Below are positions 25,926-35,574 of a stretch of DNA of 64,000 nucleotides, in pieces (position 1 is the stretch's first letter; each line of letters opens with the position of its first letter). The DNA comes from Chitinophagales bacterium (GTDB taxonomy: Bacteria > Bacteroidota > Bacteroidia > Chitinophagales > Saprospiraceae): assembly GCA_013298845.1 (NCBI GenBank), contig JAAFJN010000006.1, positions 124,001 to 188,000 on the forward strand, written 5' to 3'. Position numbers and translations under genes: made by a program. A model generated the notes under the pieces. The model saw nothing but the letters and a program-made list of their open reading frames with translations. It made no database searches and was not told the origin of the DNA.

Positions 25926-28112
25926 CTAATCTCTTCTTTCCACGTCACCCGGTCCTTCTACCCGCAAATCGGCCGTATCAAACGACTTGATGCGGGCATT
26001 GTCTTTGGCGTACACCCGGCCCTTGGAACTGCCAGTGGCGGAGCCTTCGACACTTTCGGCGCGCCAGTCGGACGCATCCAACACGGCGTTATCGGCCAGG
26101 TTCAACTTGAGGTCGCCGCCTTTACCCGACAATTCCATGGTAGCCTGGTCCGAAAGGCTTACTTCGAGGTGATCGCTGGCATCAACGAATGCTTTGACCT
26201 TTGATTTGCCTTTTATGGTAAAAGAGGCCCAACCTTCTTCAAAACCACGAATGGTAATCAAACCCGTTTCATCGGCAAAAACCGACGTGAGGGTACTGGT
26301 TGTGATGGAAATTTTGGTGGGCGAAGCCAACGGTTTGCCGTTGGTGGTAATGGTCAGTTTATCGCCGGAACGAATGGTTTCGAGGCCATTTTTGTCGCCT
26401 TCTATGCGAATCGAGAACTCGTCGTCTTCGCGCATTTCGACTTCAAAGTCGCCCTCAAAAATGAATTTTTCAAAACTGCGGTCGCTGCGGTAATTGGCAT
26501 CGCCCAGCGAAGGGCACGAAGCGCAGTTCAAACCTTCTTTGGTCATGCGGTACATCATACCGGGGCTTTTGGAGATGTAATTTTCGTCGTTACCCGGTGC
26601 ATAATCATCGTATTCGGCGGCGGCTACGTGGTAAATGTTTTCGTCAAAAACGATGGATTTACCTTCCGGCACCCCAATGTACAAAGTCATTTGGTGCACG
26701 CGCCATTTGCCGTTTGGCTCTAATTTAAGTTTGTTAGGCACCATCAACGCATCGCCCGAAATCATGGGCATAAAACCTGATTGGTTGGCGTTTTCCATGG
26801 CCTCGGTGCTGTTGGCACCCCGCGCCCGGATGTCGAGGCGGGCTTCAAATTTATCGGAAGCACTTTTGCGCACCCGAATGCGCAAAAACTCGCGCAAAAT
26901 CAATTGTTCATCTTCCACAAATACATCGCCGTTCCAGGGCCATTGCCAACGGATATTATCGCGGTTGTTTTCGTTTTGAAAATCGGCCCAGCGCACGCGC
27001 AAGGTATCCGAACGTACATCCGACATATCCACCGTTTTATTCACCGTTGACCCCACGCGCAGGCTTCGGCCACCCACGGCAAACAACGCAATGAGGGACA
27101 CCAAACTAAATACCCACGTGCCGCCCAAACCGGATTTGAGCCACGTCGGAGATTTGAACCGGAAAACGGTATTGGCCAACCACAAACAAAGGGACACTAC
27201 CGGAAGACCCAGTACCAGAAACAGGCACACGACTCCAAAGTAGTTCCAACCGGCCGACAAAGGACTAAAGTAGTTGATGTACGGTTCAGCGGTGAAAAAA
27301 GCCACCATACTGGCGACCCAGGCCGAACCCAGTCCCAGCACCAGCGACGCGGCGATGAGGATCAGAAAACCCAATCCCAAACGGCTCATCAGGTACAGGC
27401 AACCACCCGAAAGGGAGGCCGTGTTGCGGGCGAAGCGGCTGCCACCGCCCTTGGAAACGCGTTCGGAAAGGCGTTCGTAACCCTGCTGAAATTCCTGGGC
27501 AATGGAATCTACGTTGATGGGTTGTCCTTTCATTTCGAGGCGCTCGGCGGCACTTTTGGCGGGCGGGACGATAATCAAGAGCAGGATATAGACCGGAATC
27601 CAGAAACCGGCGGAAATAATACCAAGCAGAACAAAAATAAGGCGCATCCAAAGGGGTTCGGAGAGGCCAAAATAGGCGCTCAGGCCCGAACAAACCCCGC
27701 TGATAACGGCGTCACTTTCGTCGCGGTACAGGCGTTTGCCGGTTTTAATTTGTTGGCCGAAGGTCATACCGCTACCCGAGCCACTGCTGCTGTTGCCACT
27801 ACCGGAAGCCGAAGTGGTGGTGTTGGTGGTATCAGTATCGGCCGCCCCGGCGTCACCGCCGAAATCTTCGGGTTTCCCCATCACTTCGATGGCCGATTCC
27901 ACGTGGGGCAACATCACGATGGTGTTATTGCCTTTGTATTGGTTCACGAGTTCACCGAGGCGATCTTCCACATCGCGCATGATTTCGTCGCGACCGTCGC
28001 TTTCGCGGAACCGGCGTCTAATATTTTCGAGGTATGCTTTAAGGTATTCATAGGCGTCATCGTCAATGGTTACCGCATGCCCGCCCAGATTTATATTAAG
28101 TATCTTATTCAT
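25926..28112 (-). CDS. PspC domain-containing membrane protein
   Basis: 728-aa protein. An N-terminal cytoplasmic region (1-90: MNKILNINLGGHAVTIDDDAYEYL... DVEDRLGELV) precedes a Ser/Gly/Thr-rich linker (about 92-115), a PspC domain (about 128-190: RLYRDESDAVISGVCSGLSAYFGLSEPLWMR plus two helices), four more helices (about 230-345) and a large beta-rich C-terminal half of the DUF2807/putative auto-transporter-adhesin-like type (repeated short strands, 500-728). Probably an envelope-stress sensor. The PadR gene lies 62 bp upstream on the same strand; PadR regulators commonly control adjacent PspC genes in this phylum. Confidence 0.85.
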   Translation of the reverse strand: MNKILNINLGGHAVTIDDDAYEYLKAYLENIRRRFRESDGRDEIMRDVEDRLGELVNQYKGNNTIVMLPHVESAIEVMGKPEDFGGDAGAADTDTTNTTTSASGSGNSSSGSGSGMTFGQQIKTGKRLYRDESDAVISGVCSGLSAYFGLSEPLWMRLIFVLLGIISAGFWIPVYILLLIIVPPAKSAAERLEMKGQPINVDSIAQEFQQGYERLSERVSKGGGSRFARNTASLSGGCLYLMSRLGLGFLILIAASLVLGLGSAWVASMVAFFTAEPYINYFSPLSAGWNYFGVVCLFLVLGLPVVSLCLWLANTVFRFKSPTWLKSGLGGTWVFSLVSLIALFAVGGRSLRVGSTVNKTVDMSDVRSDTLRVRWADFQNENNRDNIRWQWPWNGDVFVEDEQLILREFLRIRVRKSASDKFEARLDIRARGANSTEAMENANQSGFMPMISGDALMVPNKLKLEPNGKWRVHQMTLYIGVPEGKSIVFDENIYHVAAAEYDDYAPGNDENYISKSPGMMYRMTKEGLNCASCPSLGDANYRSDRSFEKFIFEGDFEVEMREDDEFSIRIEGDKNGLETIRSGDKLTITTNGKPLASPTKISITTSTLTSVFADETGLITIRGFEEGWASFTIKGKSKVKAFVDASDHLEVSLSDQATMELSGKGGDLKLNLADNAVLDASDWRAESVEGSATGSSKGRVYAKDNARIKSFDTADLRVEGPGDVERRD

Positions 28113-28174
28113 TTTGTTAGCAGTTAAAATTTTTCAAAAAAACGAAATTCCGAAGTGCGAAATCAAACAGTTGG

Positions 28175-28513
28175 TTATTCAAATACTTTTTTGTGCAGGG
28201 TCATGTTGACAGAACTGACAAGTTGGTTCCAACTGAGGGAGAGTTCGGAGAGGAATCGTTTGCCTTCATCGGTGGTTTTGAAATATTTGCGTGGGGGACC
28301 GGAGTTGCTTTCCCGCCAGCTGTATTCGAGCAGGCTATCGTTTTTGAGCCGGGTGAGCAGCGGATAGAGGGTGCCTTCCACCACGATGAGGTCATTGCTT
28401 TTGAGCCGGGCAATGATATCGCTGGGGTAAACCTCCTCTTCCGCCGCTATCGCAAGGATACAAAGTTCGAGAACTCCCTTGCGCATTTGTGCTTTTGCAT
28501 TTTCTAAATCCAT
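28175..28513 (-). CDS. PadR family transcriptional regulator
   Basis: 112-aa winged-helix repressor: MRKGVLELCILAIAAEEEVYPSDIIARLKSNDLIVVEGTLYPLLTRLKNDSLLEYSW..., then the PP-KYFKTTDEGKRFL wing. Length and motif GTLYPLL are typical of PadR-s1 proteins. It heads the two-gene PadR/PspC unit and probably represses its own promoter, which overlaps a small inverted repeat (GTATT-GCAT-AATAC near 28601-28614). Confidence 0.92.
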   Translation of the reverse strand: MDLENAKAQMRKGVLELCILAIAAEEEVYPSDIIARLKSNDLIVVEGTLYPLLTRLKNDSLLEYSWRESNSGPPRKYFKTTDEGKRFLSELSLSWNQLVSSVNMTLHKKVFE

Positions 28514-28579
28514 AACTTACGGTTATTTGTTGTGACCCATAATTGTACTTCCAATTTGAAAGGGCTGTTTTTGATAAGG

Positions 28580-28611
28580 CAAAGGTAAGGGTATTGGACA
28601 GTATTATGCAA
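28580..28611 (-). promoter_or_regulatory. Promoter of the padR-pspC unit with candidate operator
   Basis: On the minus strand, TTG (28611-28609), 21 nt, then TACCTTTG (28587-28580): a good Bacteroidota promoter. The inverted repeat GTATT/AATAC straddles the -33 position and could be the PadR operator. Confidence 0.6.
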
Positions 28612-28719
28612 TACAAAGAACTAAAAAATTTTCATTACTGGTCAATAACAAGTTCTCGGTATTGTTTAAGTTTTTGGTAATGAATCGTTTGTCTTTCTAA
28701 AAAAAATCAAAAAAAGTTG

Positions 28720-28727
28720 TACCTTTG
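28720..28727 (+). promoter_or_regulatory. -7 element of the DUF4271 gene
   Basis: TACCTTTG ends 6 nt before the ATG at 28734. If used, the mRNA is nearly leaderless. Confidence 0.45.
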
Positions 28728-28733
28728 CCGCCG

Positions 28734-29645
28734 ATGTTGACGCGCTCAGGCATTTTTTCCCTAATTTTATTAGTAATGGGTGCTCTTTTCGGGCACGCTC
28801 AAACGAGTACGAACCCGTTTGAGATCAGGGAACGTTTGGCCATTGTATTACCCGACAGCGTGGGCAGCCGCGCCGGATTGGCCAATCCTTTTGATGTTGT
28901 ACCGCACCAGGTACCGGGCGTAACGAAGGCATTGAGTGAAGAAGTTGATTTTTCGAGGCAGGTATCGCAGCGGCTTATTGCTTTTCCGAAGGGGAATACG
29001 GTGCCAAAATCCTTTGTTTTTGGGATTTTGTTGTTGTTGCTCACCTTTTTCACGTTGGCCGTAGCGGCCAACCGCACGATATTGCTCAAAGCGTGGCGCA
29101 GTTTCCTGAGTTCCAACGCGATGAATCAGGCGCAGCGCGAGGCCCTCGGTTTTTCGGGGAATACGCCTTATTTATTAATGTACATCAACTTTTTGCTCAA
29201 CGCTGGTGTTTTTGCGTTTTTGATTGTACAGTCGTTAAATACCGACGGCCGGTTTAACAATTTTGCGGTATTTTTTATCTGCATAGTGGTGAGTATTGTT
29301 ATCTTTTTATTGAAACACACACTGATCACCGTGATGACCTGGCTATTCAGTGGCATCTCGACGGATCTGTACCGATATAACTTTTTAATCATTGTTTTTA
29401 GTTGTGTGCTGGGTTTCTTTTTGATTCCCTTCAACTTTCTGATTGCCTTTGCGGGAACTCAAAACTGGCAGTTTTTTGTTACGCTTTGGCTCTTGGCATT
29501 ATCCACAATTTTTGTGATTTACGGATTGATACGCGCATTGACTTTGGGTACAAAATATTTATTTGGTTATCCGATGCACTTTTTGCTGTATCTTTGCGTC
29601 GCGGAAGTTGTTCCTGTACTATTGCTTATTAAACTTTTGCGTTAA
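28734..29645 (+). CDS. DUF4271 membrane protein
   Basis: 303-aa protein: signal-like N-terminal helix ending at GHAQTS, a short extracytoplasmic part, then about seven helices (about 95-300) including FFICIVVSIVIFLLKHTLI and LYRYNFLIIVFSCVLGFFLIPFNF. DUF4271 genes are typically beside the HemD gene in Bacteroidota, as here (132 bp upstream). Function unknown. The start is the ATG at 28734; a TTG three codons upstream lies inside the -7 element and is rejected. Confidence 0.85.
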   Translation: MLTRSGIFSLILLVMGALFGHAQTSTNPFEIRERLAIVLPDSVGSRAGLANPFDVVPHQVPGVTKALSEEVDFSRQVSQRLIAFPKGNTVPKSFVFGILLLLLTFFTLAVAANRTILLKAWRSFLSSNAMNQAQREALGFSGNTPYLLMYINFLLNAGVFAFLIVQSLNTDGRFNNFAVFFICIVVSIVIFLLKHTLITVMTWLFSGISTDLYRYNFLIIVFSCVLGFFLIPFNFLIAFAGTQNWQFFVTLWLLALSTIFVIYGLIRALTLGTKYLFGYPMHFLLYLCVAEVVPVLLLIKLLR

Positions 29646-29777
29646 AAACGTTTAATAAACAAGATTTAAATTATAACCTGAGAGCCGGTTTAAATTTATC
29701 TCAATGGGTACCTTTAATGGTTTTCAACGAACAAATTCAAACACACTCTGACAAATTCACAAAACTTTACGTCCCGA

Positions 29778-30563
29778 ATGTCTGCTACTACCGCCGCACA
29801 AATTCAGGAAACTCAGCCAATGACGCGCGTTCACAAAATCCTCATCTCACAAGCTGTACCGGCTCAACGCTCACAGTACGATGATCTTGAAAAGCGCTTT
29901 GGTGTACAAATTGATTTTATTCCGTTTGTTACACTGGAAGGATTGACTGAGAAAGAATACCGGAAAAACCGCGTATATCCTAATGACTATACGGCTATTA
30001 TTTTTACCAGCCGTCACGCAATTGACCATTTTTTCCGCCTCTGCGGAGAAATGCGTCTCAAAATGTCGGATGAAATGAAATACTTCTGTGCAACGGAGGC
30101 TATTGCCAATTATTTGCAGAAGTACATCAATTTCCGCAAACGAAAGGTGTTTAATGGTACCCGCTCGGTCACCGAACTCAAATCCTATATCGTTAAAAAT
30201 AAGGATGAAAAGTTTTACGTACCGTGCGGCGAACAGGGTAACCCTGAACTCAGTAAGTTTTTCAAAGACCTGAATATTCCTTTGCAGGAAGCCGTTATGT
30301 ACCGCAACGTTAACAACGACCTGAGCAATTTGGCCGACGTTAAATTCGATATCATTGCGTTCTTTACCGCCCTCGAAATCAAGTCTATTTTTGAACAATT
30401 CCCCGATTTTAAACAAGAAGATCGCCGGATCTGTGTGTTTGGTACCGCCGCTCTTAAAGCCGTTGCCGAACGTGGAATGACAGTGAATATTCAGGCCGGT
30501 ACGCCCGAAGCGCCTTCCATCGCGGTGGCACTCGAAAACTACCTGCGCAAGTCTAACGCCTGA
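29778..30563 (+). CDS. hemD: uroporphyrinogen-III synthase
   Basis: 261-aa cytoplasmic enzyme closing hydroxymethylbilane to uroporphyrinogen III with inversion of ring D, in tetrapyrrole/heme synthesis. Seen: KILISQAVPAQRSQYDDLEKRFGVQIDFIPFVTLEGL, DYTAIIFTSRHAIDHFFRLC, YFCATEAIANYLQKY, FYVPCGEQGNPELSKFF, VMYRNVNND, IIAFFTALEIKSIF and VFGTAALKAVAERG, the two-lobed HemD fold with weak family-wide identity. A second in-frame ATG (29820) could also be the start. A terminator hairpin follows at 30590-30630. Confidence 0.88.
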   Translation: MSATTAAQIQETQPMTRVHKILISQAVPAQRSQYDDLEKRFGVQIDFIPFVTLEGLTEKEYRKNRVYPNDYTAIIFTSRHAIDHFFRLCGEMRLKMSDEMKYFCATEAIANYLQKYINFRKRKVFNGTRSVTELKSYIVKNKDEKFYVPCGEQGNPELSKFFKDLNIPLQEAVMYRNVNNDLSNLADVKFDIIAFFTALEIKSIFEQFPDFKQEDRRICVFGTAALKAVAERGMTVNIQAGTPEAPSIAVALENYLRKSNA

Positions 30564-30589
30564 TTTTACCTTTTAGGTGAATCATACAT

Positions 30590-30630
30590 TTGAGCCATCC
30601 TTACCTCGCTGGGGATGGCTCAATCTTTTT
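30590..30630 (+). terminator. Rho-independent terminator of hemD
   Basis: The stem TTGAGCCATCC / GGATGGCTCAA (30590-30600 with 30613-30623) is followed by TCTTTTT. It separates hemD from the alkylation-repair gene and argues against the longer GTG start of that gene at 30577. Confidence 0.8.
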
Positions 30631-30642
30631 AAAGTACTCTCT

Positions 30643-31308
30643 ATGGAGCAATACGTACAAGATGTGCGGCAACGCTTTGCAGAACGGGGAAACCCGGCCG
30701 TTGCCGAAGGCCAAATGGCGTACATGAAGCACCATTTCGCCTTTTTTGGCCTCAAAATGCCCGTTTGGCGCGCCATTAGCAAAGATATTTTTCAACAATA
30801 TCCGATGCCCAACCCCCAGGAACTTATTCGTATTGTGGAGCAATGCTACAACGATGAACACCGCGAAATGCACTATTTCGCCCTCGAACTGGTGCAACGC
30901 AGCATCAAAAAACAACCACCCGAATGCATCGAACTGCTGGAATGGCTCATTACCCATAACTCCTGGTGGGATTCGGTGGACGGCATTGCCAAAATTACCG
31001 GAATGCACTTTCAGCGTTACCCACACCTCATTGTGCCCACCACCGAACGCTGGATGGCCAGCAACAATAGGTGGCTGCAACGGGTGTGTATTATTTTTCA
31101 ACTCCATTATAAAGCCAAAACCGATTCTGAATTGTTGTTTAAATACATCCGGCAGGTGGCCCATTCTAAGGAGTTTTTTTTGCAAAAAGCCGCCGGTTGG
31201 GCCTTGCGCCAATACGCAGGGATTAACCCCGAGGCCGTTCGCCAGTTTGTGGCTACCCACCAACTGGCACCACTCACCCAACGGGAAGCGCTGCGGAAAA
31301 TTGATTAA
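30643..31308 (+). CDS. DNA alkylation repair protein (AlkD-like HEAT)
   Basis: 221-aa all-helical protein of the AlkD family, which removes bulky or cationic alkylated bases. Seen: MAYMKHHFAFFGLKMPVWR (the substrate-facing first repeat), REMHYFALELVQRS, HNSWWDSVDGIAK (holding the aspartate expected at the active site) and KEFFLQKAAGWALRQYA. The start is the ATG at 30643, which lies after the terminator of the previous gene. The stop overlaps the next start (TAATG), so translation with the chorismate-binding protein is coupled, though the roles seem unrelated. Confidence 0.88.
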   Translation: MEQYVQDVRQRFAERGNPAVAEGQMAYMKHHFAFFGLKMPVWRAISKDIFQQYPMPNPQELIRIVEQCYNDEHREMHYFALELVQRSIKKQPPECIELLEWLITHNSWWDSVDGIAKITGMHFQRYPHLIVPTTERWMASNNRWLQRVCIIFQLHYKAKTDSELLFKYIRQVAHSKEFFLQKAAGWALRQYAGINPEAVRQFVATHQLAPLTQREALRKID

Positions 31309-32561
31309 TGACACTAAAACACAAACTACTGGCCTGGGCGAACCAATTCCCCACGGCGGTTTATCTGGATAATAATCAGTACCCCTCCACCGGGCTTCAC
31401 TCCTGGGAGGTATTGGTAGCGGTGGCCTCCAACTTTCGGGGTATTGCCCTGCCCGCCGGACAAGCCTTTGAGGCACTGGAACAATTGCGGGCCGCGTATC
31501 CCCGGCAATGGCTGTTCGGGTACCTCGGCTACGACCTGAAAAATGAAGTGGAAGACCTGCAATCGAATCTTTTTGATGGGTTAGAGTGGCCCGATATGTT
31601 ATTTTTTGTGCCCGATACCGTGGTGGGTATCCGCAACCATCAGTTAGAAGTATTGCATTCGGAAACGCCACCCGAAACGGTACACCGGGACATTGAACAA
31701 GCGCCGGAAATGGAGCCTTTTATTCCCGAACGTACCATTGAATTGCGGCCGCGTTTGCCCAAATCGGAATACCTGGCCGCCGTGGAAGCCATTCGGCACC
31801 ATATTCTCACGGGCGATATTTATGAAATGAATTTTTGCCAGGAATTTTTTGCCGAAAACGCCTTTATTGACCCCGCCGGGACATTTTTCCGGTTAAATGG
31901 CCTTTCGCGCGCACCTTTTGCGACGTATTTAAAATACCAGGACAAAGCCCTCATGTGCAGCAGTCCCGAACGTTTTTTGCGCAAAGAAGGCGATAAACTC
32001 GTTTCGCAACCCATTAAAGGAACCCGCCGCCGCAGCCAAGACCCCGCCGAAGATGCAGCCATCCGGCAATCGCTGATTGAAAGTGAAAAAGACCGCTCCG
32101 AAAACGTGATGATTGTGGATCTGGTGCGCAACGATTTTGCCCGACATTGTTTGCCGGGCACCATTAAAGTAGAAGAACTTTTTGGAATATACACTTTCCC
32201 CACGGTCCACCAGATGATTTCGACCATCAGCGGGCAGTTACCCGAAGGTGATCCGGGCTTACGGGCCATCCGGGATGCCTTCCCGATGGGCAGCATGACG
32301 GGCGCGCCCAAAGTCATGTCCATGCAATTGATCGAACGCTACGAACGCACCCGCCGGGGCCTCTTTTCGGGGGCGGTCGGGTATTTTACCCCCAACGGAG
32401 ACTTCGATTTTAACGTGGTGATCCGCAGTTTGCAATACAACAAAAGCACCCAATATTTGTCGTGTATCGCGGGTGGTGCCATTGTTTACGACTCGGTGCC
32501 GGAACAGGAATACGAAGAATGTCTGCTCAAAACGGCGGCCGTTCGGGCAAGCGTTTTTTAG
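31308..32561 (+). CDS. pabB: aminodeoxychorismate synthase component I-like (PabB)
   Basis: 417-aa chorismate-using enzyme converting chorismate to aminodeoxychorismate for folate synthesis. The chorismate-binding domain is complete: HILTGDIYEMNFCQEF, CSSPERFLRKEG, PIKGTRRRSQD (the Lys of PIKGT is diagnostic of PabB rather than the Ala of TrpE), ESEKDRSENVMIVDLVRNDF, FPMGSMTGAPKV and FDFNVVIRSLQY. The N-terminal third is shorter than in E. coli PabB. A paired glutaminase is not adjacent, so it may share the TrpG half of the TrpGD fusion at 39-40.8 kb. The G of its TAG stop starts a heptamer array. Confidence 0.87.
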   Translation: MTLKHKLLAWANQFPTAVYLDNNQYPSTGLHSWEVLVAVASNFRGIALPAGQAFEALEQLRAAYPRQWLFGYLGYDLKNEVEDLQSNLFDGLEWPDMLFFVPDTVVGIRNHQLEVLHSETPPETVHRDIEQAPEMEPFIPERTIELRPRLPKSEYLAAVEAIRHHILTGDIYEMNFCQEFFAENAFIDPAGTFFRLNGLSRAPFATYLKYQDKALMCSSPERFLRKEGDKLVSQPIKGTRRRSQDPAEDAAIRQSLIESEKDRSENVMIVDLVRNDFARHCLPGTIKVEELFGIYTFPTVHQMISTISGQLPEGDPGLRAIRDAFPMGSMTGAPKVMSMQLIERYERTRRGLFSGAVGYFTPNGDFDFNVVIRSLQYNKSTQYLSCIAGGAIVYDSVPEQEYEECLLKTAAVRASVF

Positions 32562-32834
32562 TGAAGAGTGAAGAGTGAAAAACGAAAAGTGAAGAGTGAA
32601 AAGTGAAAAACGAAAAGTGAAAAACGAAAAGTGAAGAGTGAAAAGTGAAAAACGAAAAGTGAAGAGTGAAGAGTGAAAAACGAAAAGTGAAGAGTGAAAA
32701 ACGAAAAGTGAAAAGTGAAAAAAAGCATATCGTTGAAAACGAATATTATGCGCACTAAACGTTCGACTCGCCAATAAAACAGAACGCTCTACGACGGGCA
32801 AACTTTTCACTCTTCACTATTCACTTTTCACTAT
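32561..32834. repeat. Composite heptamer repeat, copy A
   Basis: 32561-32721 is exactly 23 heptamers drawn from GTGAAGA, GTGAAAA and ACGAAAA, beginning inside the TAG stop codon of pabB. After a 60-bp spacer comes the core GAACGCTCTACGACGGGC (32782-32799) and then complementary heptamers (CTTTTCA, CTCTTCA, CTATTCA...) to 32834. The two heptamer blocks are inverted and could pair. No gene lies in this 305-bp gap. Confidence 0.85.
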
Positions 32835-32866
32835 CAAAAGTCTAATGTCTTTTATACAACATAAAT

Positions 32867-35572
32867 ATGAAGCAAGTTTATTTACTCCTTCTCATGATTT
32901 GCGTGCAGGTAACGGTTTTTGCGCAAAAAACCAGTCTTCGTGGACAAATTACCGACGCTACCACCAAAGAACCCGTGATTGGGGCTACGGTCATTGCCCA
33001 AACGGGTGGTAAAGCCATTTCGGATATCAGCGGCAATTTTACGGTATTGGCCACGGTGGGCGAACCCCTGACCATTGCCAGTACGGGATTTGAAACCGCT
33101 ACGGTTACGGCGGCGCCCAACCTGAGTATCCAACTCAACCCGTCCGCTTCGGCCCTCGATGCGGTGGTGGTGGTAGGTACCCGCAACCCCACCCGCACGG
33201 CACTGAATACCCCCGTTCCCGTGGATGTAATTCCCCTTTCGGCGGTACAGCGCACTTTACCCCAAAACGACCTCAATCAGGTGCTTACGTACCTGGCACC
33301 TTCGTTTCAGTCTAACCGCCAATCGTCGTCGGATGGTACCGAGCACATTGATCCGGCTTCGTTGCGCGGTATGGGTCCCGACCAAACATTGGTACTCATC
33401 AACGGCAAACGCCGCCACACCACGTCGTTGCTCAATAACCAGGGAACATTTGGCAACGGCTCGGTGGGAACCGACCTGAACGCCATTCCGATGAGCGCCA
33501 TTGAGCGCATTGAAGTGCTGCGCGACGGTGCGTCGGCCCAATACGGCTCCGATGCCATTGCCGGGGTGGTGAATATTATTCTCAAAACCAAAGCCGACGG
33601 CCTCAGCCTTTCGGCCAGCAGCGGTATGACCCACCGGGGAGATGGTTTATTGGGCCGCCTGACGGGCAATTACGGCCTCGGATTGGGTAAAAACGGCGGT
33701 TCCCTCAATGTGTCTTTCGATGGTTATACCCGCAGTTCGACCAACCGCACCCAAAACCACAACCTGATTATTTTTGACCAATCGGCGCAAGGCAACTTTT
33801 TTGCCTATGATTTTACCAATGACCCGGAGGCTGCCCGTGCGTACGACGACAGCGTTATGACCGCCAACGGCCTCGTTCGTGACGATTTTAATTTTCAGGT
33901 GGGCGATGCACAAATCAACAATTTGAGCAGTTTTGCCAATTTGTTGTTGCCTTTTAGTTCCGGCAAAGGCGAATTTTACGCTTTTGCGGGGTACAACGGT
34001 CGCCGGGGCAAAGGTTTTGGTTTCCGCCGCCTGCCTTCCGACGGTGCTAAAATGGTGTTCAGTAAATTCCCGTATGGTTTCCAGCCCAATACCGGCTCCA
34101 GCATCAACGATGTATCGTTGGGTATGGGTGTTCGGTACGATTTGGGCCGTTGGAAAGCCGACCTGAGCAATACCGTGGGCAACAATAGTTTCGACTATTC
34201 GGTGAGCAATACGGTGAATGCTTCTTTGCAGGATAAAACCCCCACGCATTTTGAAGCGGGTGGCCACGCATTTACCCAAAATACCGTGAATGCCGATATT
34301 TCGCGTTATTTTGAAAATACACTGAGTGGTTTGAACCTCGCCTTCGGGGCCGAGTACCGCCTCGAAAACTACCGCATTAACGAAGGGGAAGAAGCCAGTT
34401 GGCGCAACTACGGCCTGGTCACCAACCCGGATGGCACCATTACCGATACCTTGGGTTTGGCCGGTGGTGCGCAGTCGTTCCCCGGTTTTGGGCCGGTGAA
34501 TGCCGTTAATGAGTCGCGCAGCAACGTTTCGTTGTACGCCGATACGGAATTGGACGTGACCAAATTCTGGACCGTAAGTGCGGCGGGTCGTTACGAAAAC
34601 TACTCCGATTTTGGTAATACTTTTAATTACAAAATAGCCACCCTGTTGCGCCCAACGTCGGCCATCGGTATTCGGGGCGCCATTAGTACGGGTTTCCGTG
34701 CACCTTCGTTGCACCAGCAGTATTTTAGTTATATTTCCACAACCATCCTCAGCGACGGCCGTTTGGGGCAATCCGGGTTTTTCCCGAACCAGTCGGAACT
34801 GGCCCAATCCTTGGGTATTCCGAAACTCAAGCAGGAAACTTCTCAAAATGTAAGCGTGGGGATTACACTCAAACCCACCAGCAATTTTAACCTCTCGGTG
34901 GATGCTTACCAGATCAACGTAAAAGACCGGATTGTACTCACCGGTTTGTTTGGATACGATCCGCTTGGCTCCTCAATTCCCGATGTACAGGCCCTGTTCC
35001 TGCCCTTTGGCGCCGACGGTGGCCGGTTTTTCACCAACGCCATTAACACGACCACGCAAGGTATTGACATCGTGGCTTCGTACCGAATGACTTTTGGCAA
35101 AAACAAATTAGACATCACGGGATTGGCCAATTTTAACCAAACCAAGGTGGATTCGTTGTTGAACAATGTACCCGCAAAATTGGCCGGTCAGGAAGATGTT
35201 TATTTTTCTCCGGCCGAACGGGGTTTGATCGAGCGCGTTAATCCGCGCCAAAAATTGAACCTCAGTTTGAATTACACCCGGGGCAAATTTTCGGTGTATT
35301 TGGCCAATGTGTACTTTGGTGCCTCGTACCGCAACGGCTTCCCATTTGGCGTAGAACAAACGTTTTCGGGCAAAATGGTGCACGATTTATCGTTTTCGTA
35401 CCAGATTTCGCCCAAATTATCCCTCACCTTCGGCGGTAACAACATTTTTTCCGCTTACCCCGACGAACAGGCGTACGACAACAGTTACTTCGGCGTATTC
35501 AAATACGCGCCCGTACAAATGGGTATGAACGGCGGGTTTTATTTCCTGCGGTTGAATTACATTGGCGGGTAG
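32867..35572 (+). CDS. TonB-dependent receptor
   Basis: 901-aa outer-membrane transporter. Signal peptide to about FAQKT; carboxypeptidase-regulatory-like domain (about 22-110: LRGQITDATTKEPVIGATVIAQTGG); plug domain (about 115-235: DAVVVVGTRNPTRTALNTPVPVDVI, PASLRGMGPDQTLVLINGKRRHTTSLL, IPMSAIERIEVLRDGASAQYGSDAIAGVVNI); 22-strand barrel to the end. The TonB-box region is near VVVVGTR. Substrate unknown and no SusD follows, so it is not a SusCD pair. The C-terminus ends LNYIGG rather than in an aromatic residue. Confidence 0.92.
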   Translation: MKQVYLLLLMICVQVTVFAQKTSLRGQITDATTKEPVIGATVIAQTGGKAISDISGNFTVLATVGEPLTIASTGFETATVTAAPNLSIQLNPSASALDAVVVVGTRNPTRTALNTPVPVDVIPLSAVQRTLPQNDLNQVLTYLAPSFQSNRQSSSDGTEHIDPASLRGMGPDQTLVLINGKRRHTTSLLNNQGTFGNGSVGTDLNAIPMSAIERIEVLRDGASAQYGSDAIAGVVNIILKTKADGLSLSASSGMTHRGDGLLGRLTGNYGLGLGKNGGSLNVSFDGYTRSSTNRTQNHNLIIFDQSAQGNFFAYDFTNDPEAARAYDDSVMTANGLVRDDFNFQVGDAQINNLSSFANLLLPFSSGKGEFYAFAGYNGRRGKGFGFRRLPSDGAKMVFSKFPYGFQPNTGSSINDVSLGMGVRYDLGRWKADLSNTVGNNSFDYSVSNTVNASLQDKTPTHFEAGGHAFTQNTVNADISRYFENTLSGLNLAFGAEYRLENYRINEGEEASWRNYGLVTNPDGTITDTLGLAGGAQSFPGFGPVNAVNESRSNVSLYADTELDVTKFWTVSAAGRYENYSDFGNTFNYKIATLLRPTSAIGIRGAISTGFRAPSLHQQYFSYISTTILSDGRLGQSGFFPNQSELAQSLGIPKLKQETSQNVSVGITLKPTSNFNLSVDAYQINVKDRIVLTGLFGYDPLGSSIPDVQALFLPFGADGGRFFTNAINTTTQGIDIVASYRMTFGKNKLDITGLANFNQTKVDSLLNNVPAKLAGQEDVYFSPAERGLIERVNPRQKLNLSLNYTRGKFSVYLANVYFGASYRNGFPFGVEQTFSGKMVHDLSFSYQISPKLSLTFGGNNIFSAYPDEQAYDNSYFGVFKYAPVQMGMNGGFYFLRLNYIGG

Positions 35573-35574
35573 GC

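Noticed and set aside
30577-30642. Earlier GTG start for the AlkD-like gene
   Set aside because: It would place the coding start across the hemD terminator hairpin at 30590-30630.
32558-32810. Frames translating the GTGAARA array (HFSLFT-like repeats)
   Set aside because: Product of repeat DNA read in any frame; same frames appear wherever the array occurs.
33647-34846. Long open frame (399 codons) antisense to the TonB receptor
   Set aside because: Lies wholly inside a well-supported receptor gene; low-complexity translation without any domain; typical shadow of a GC-rich gene.
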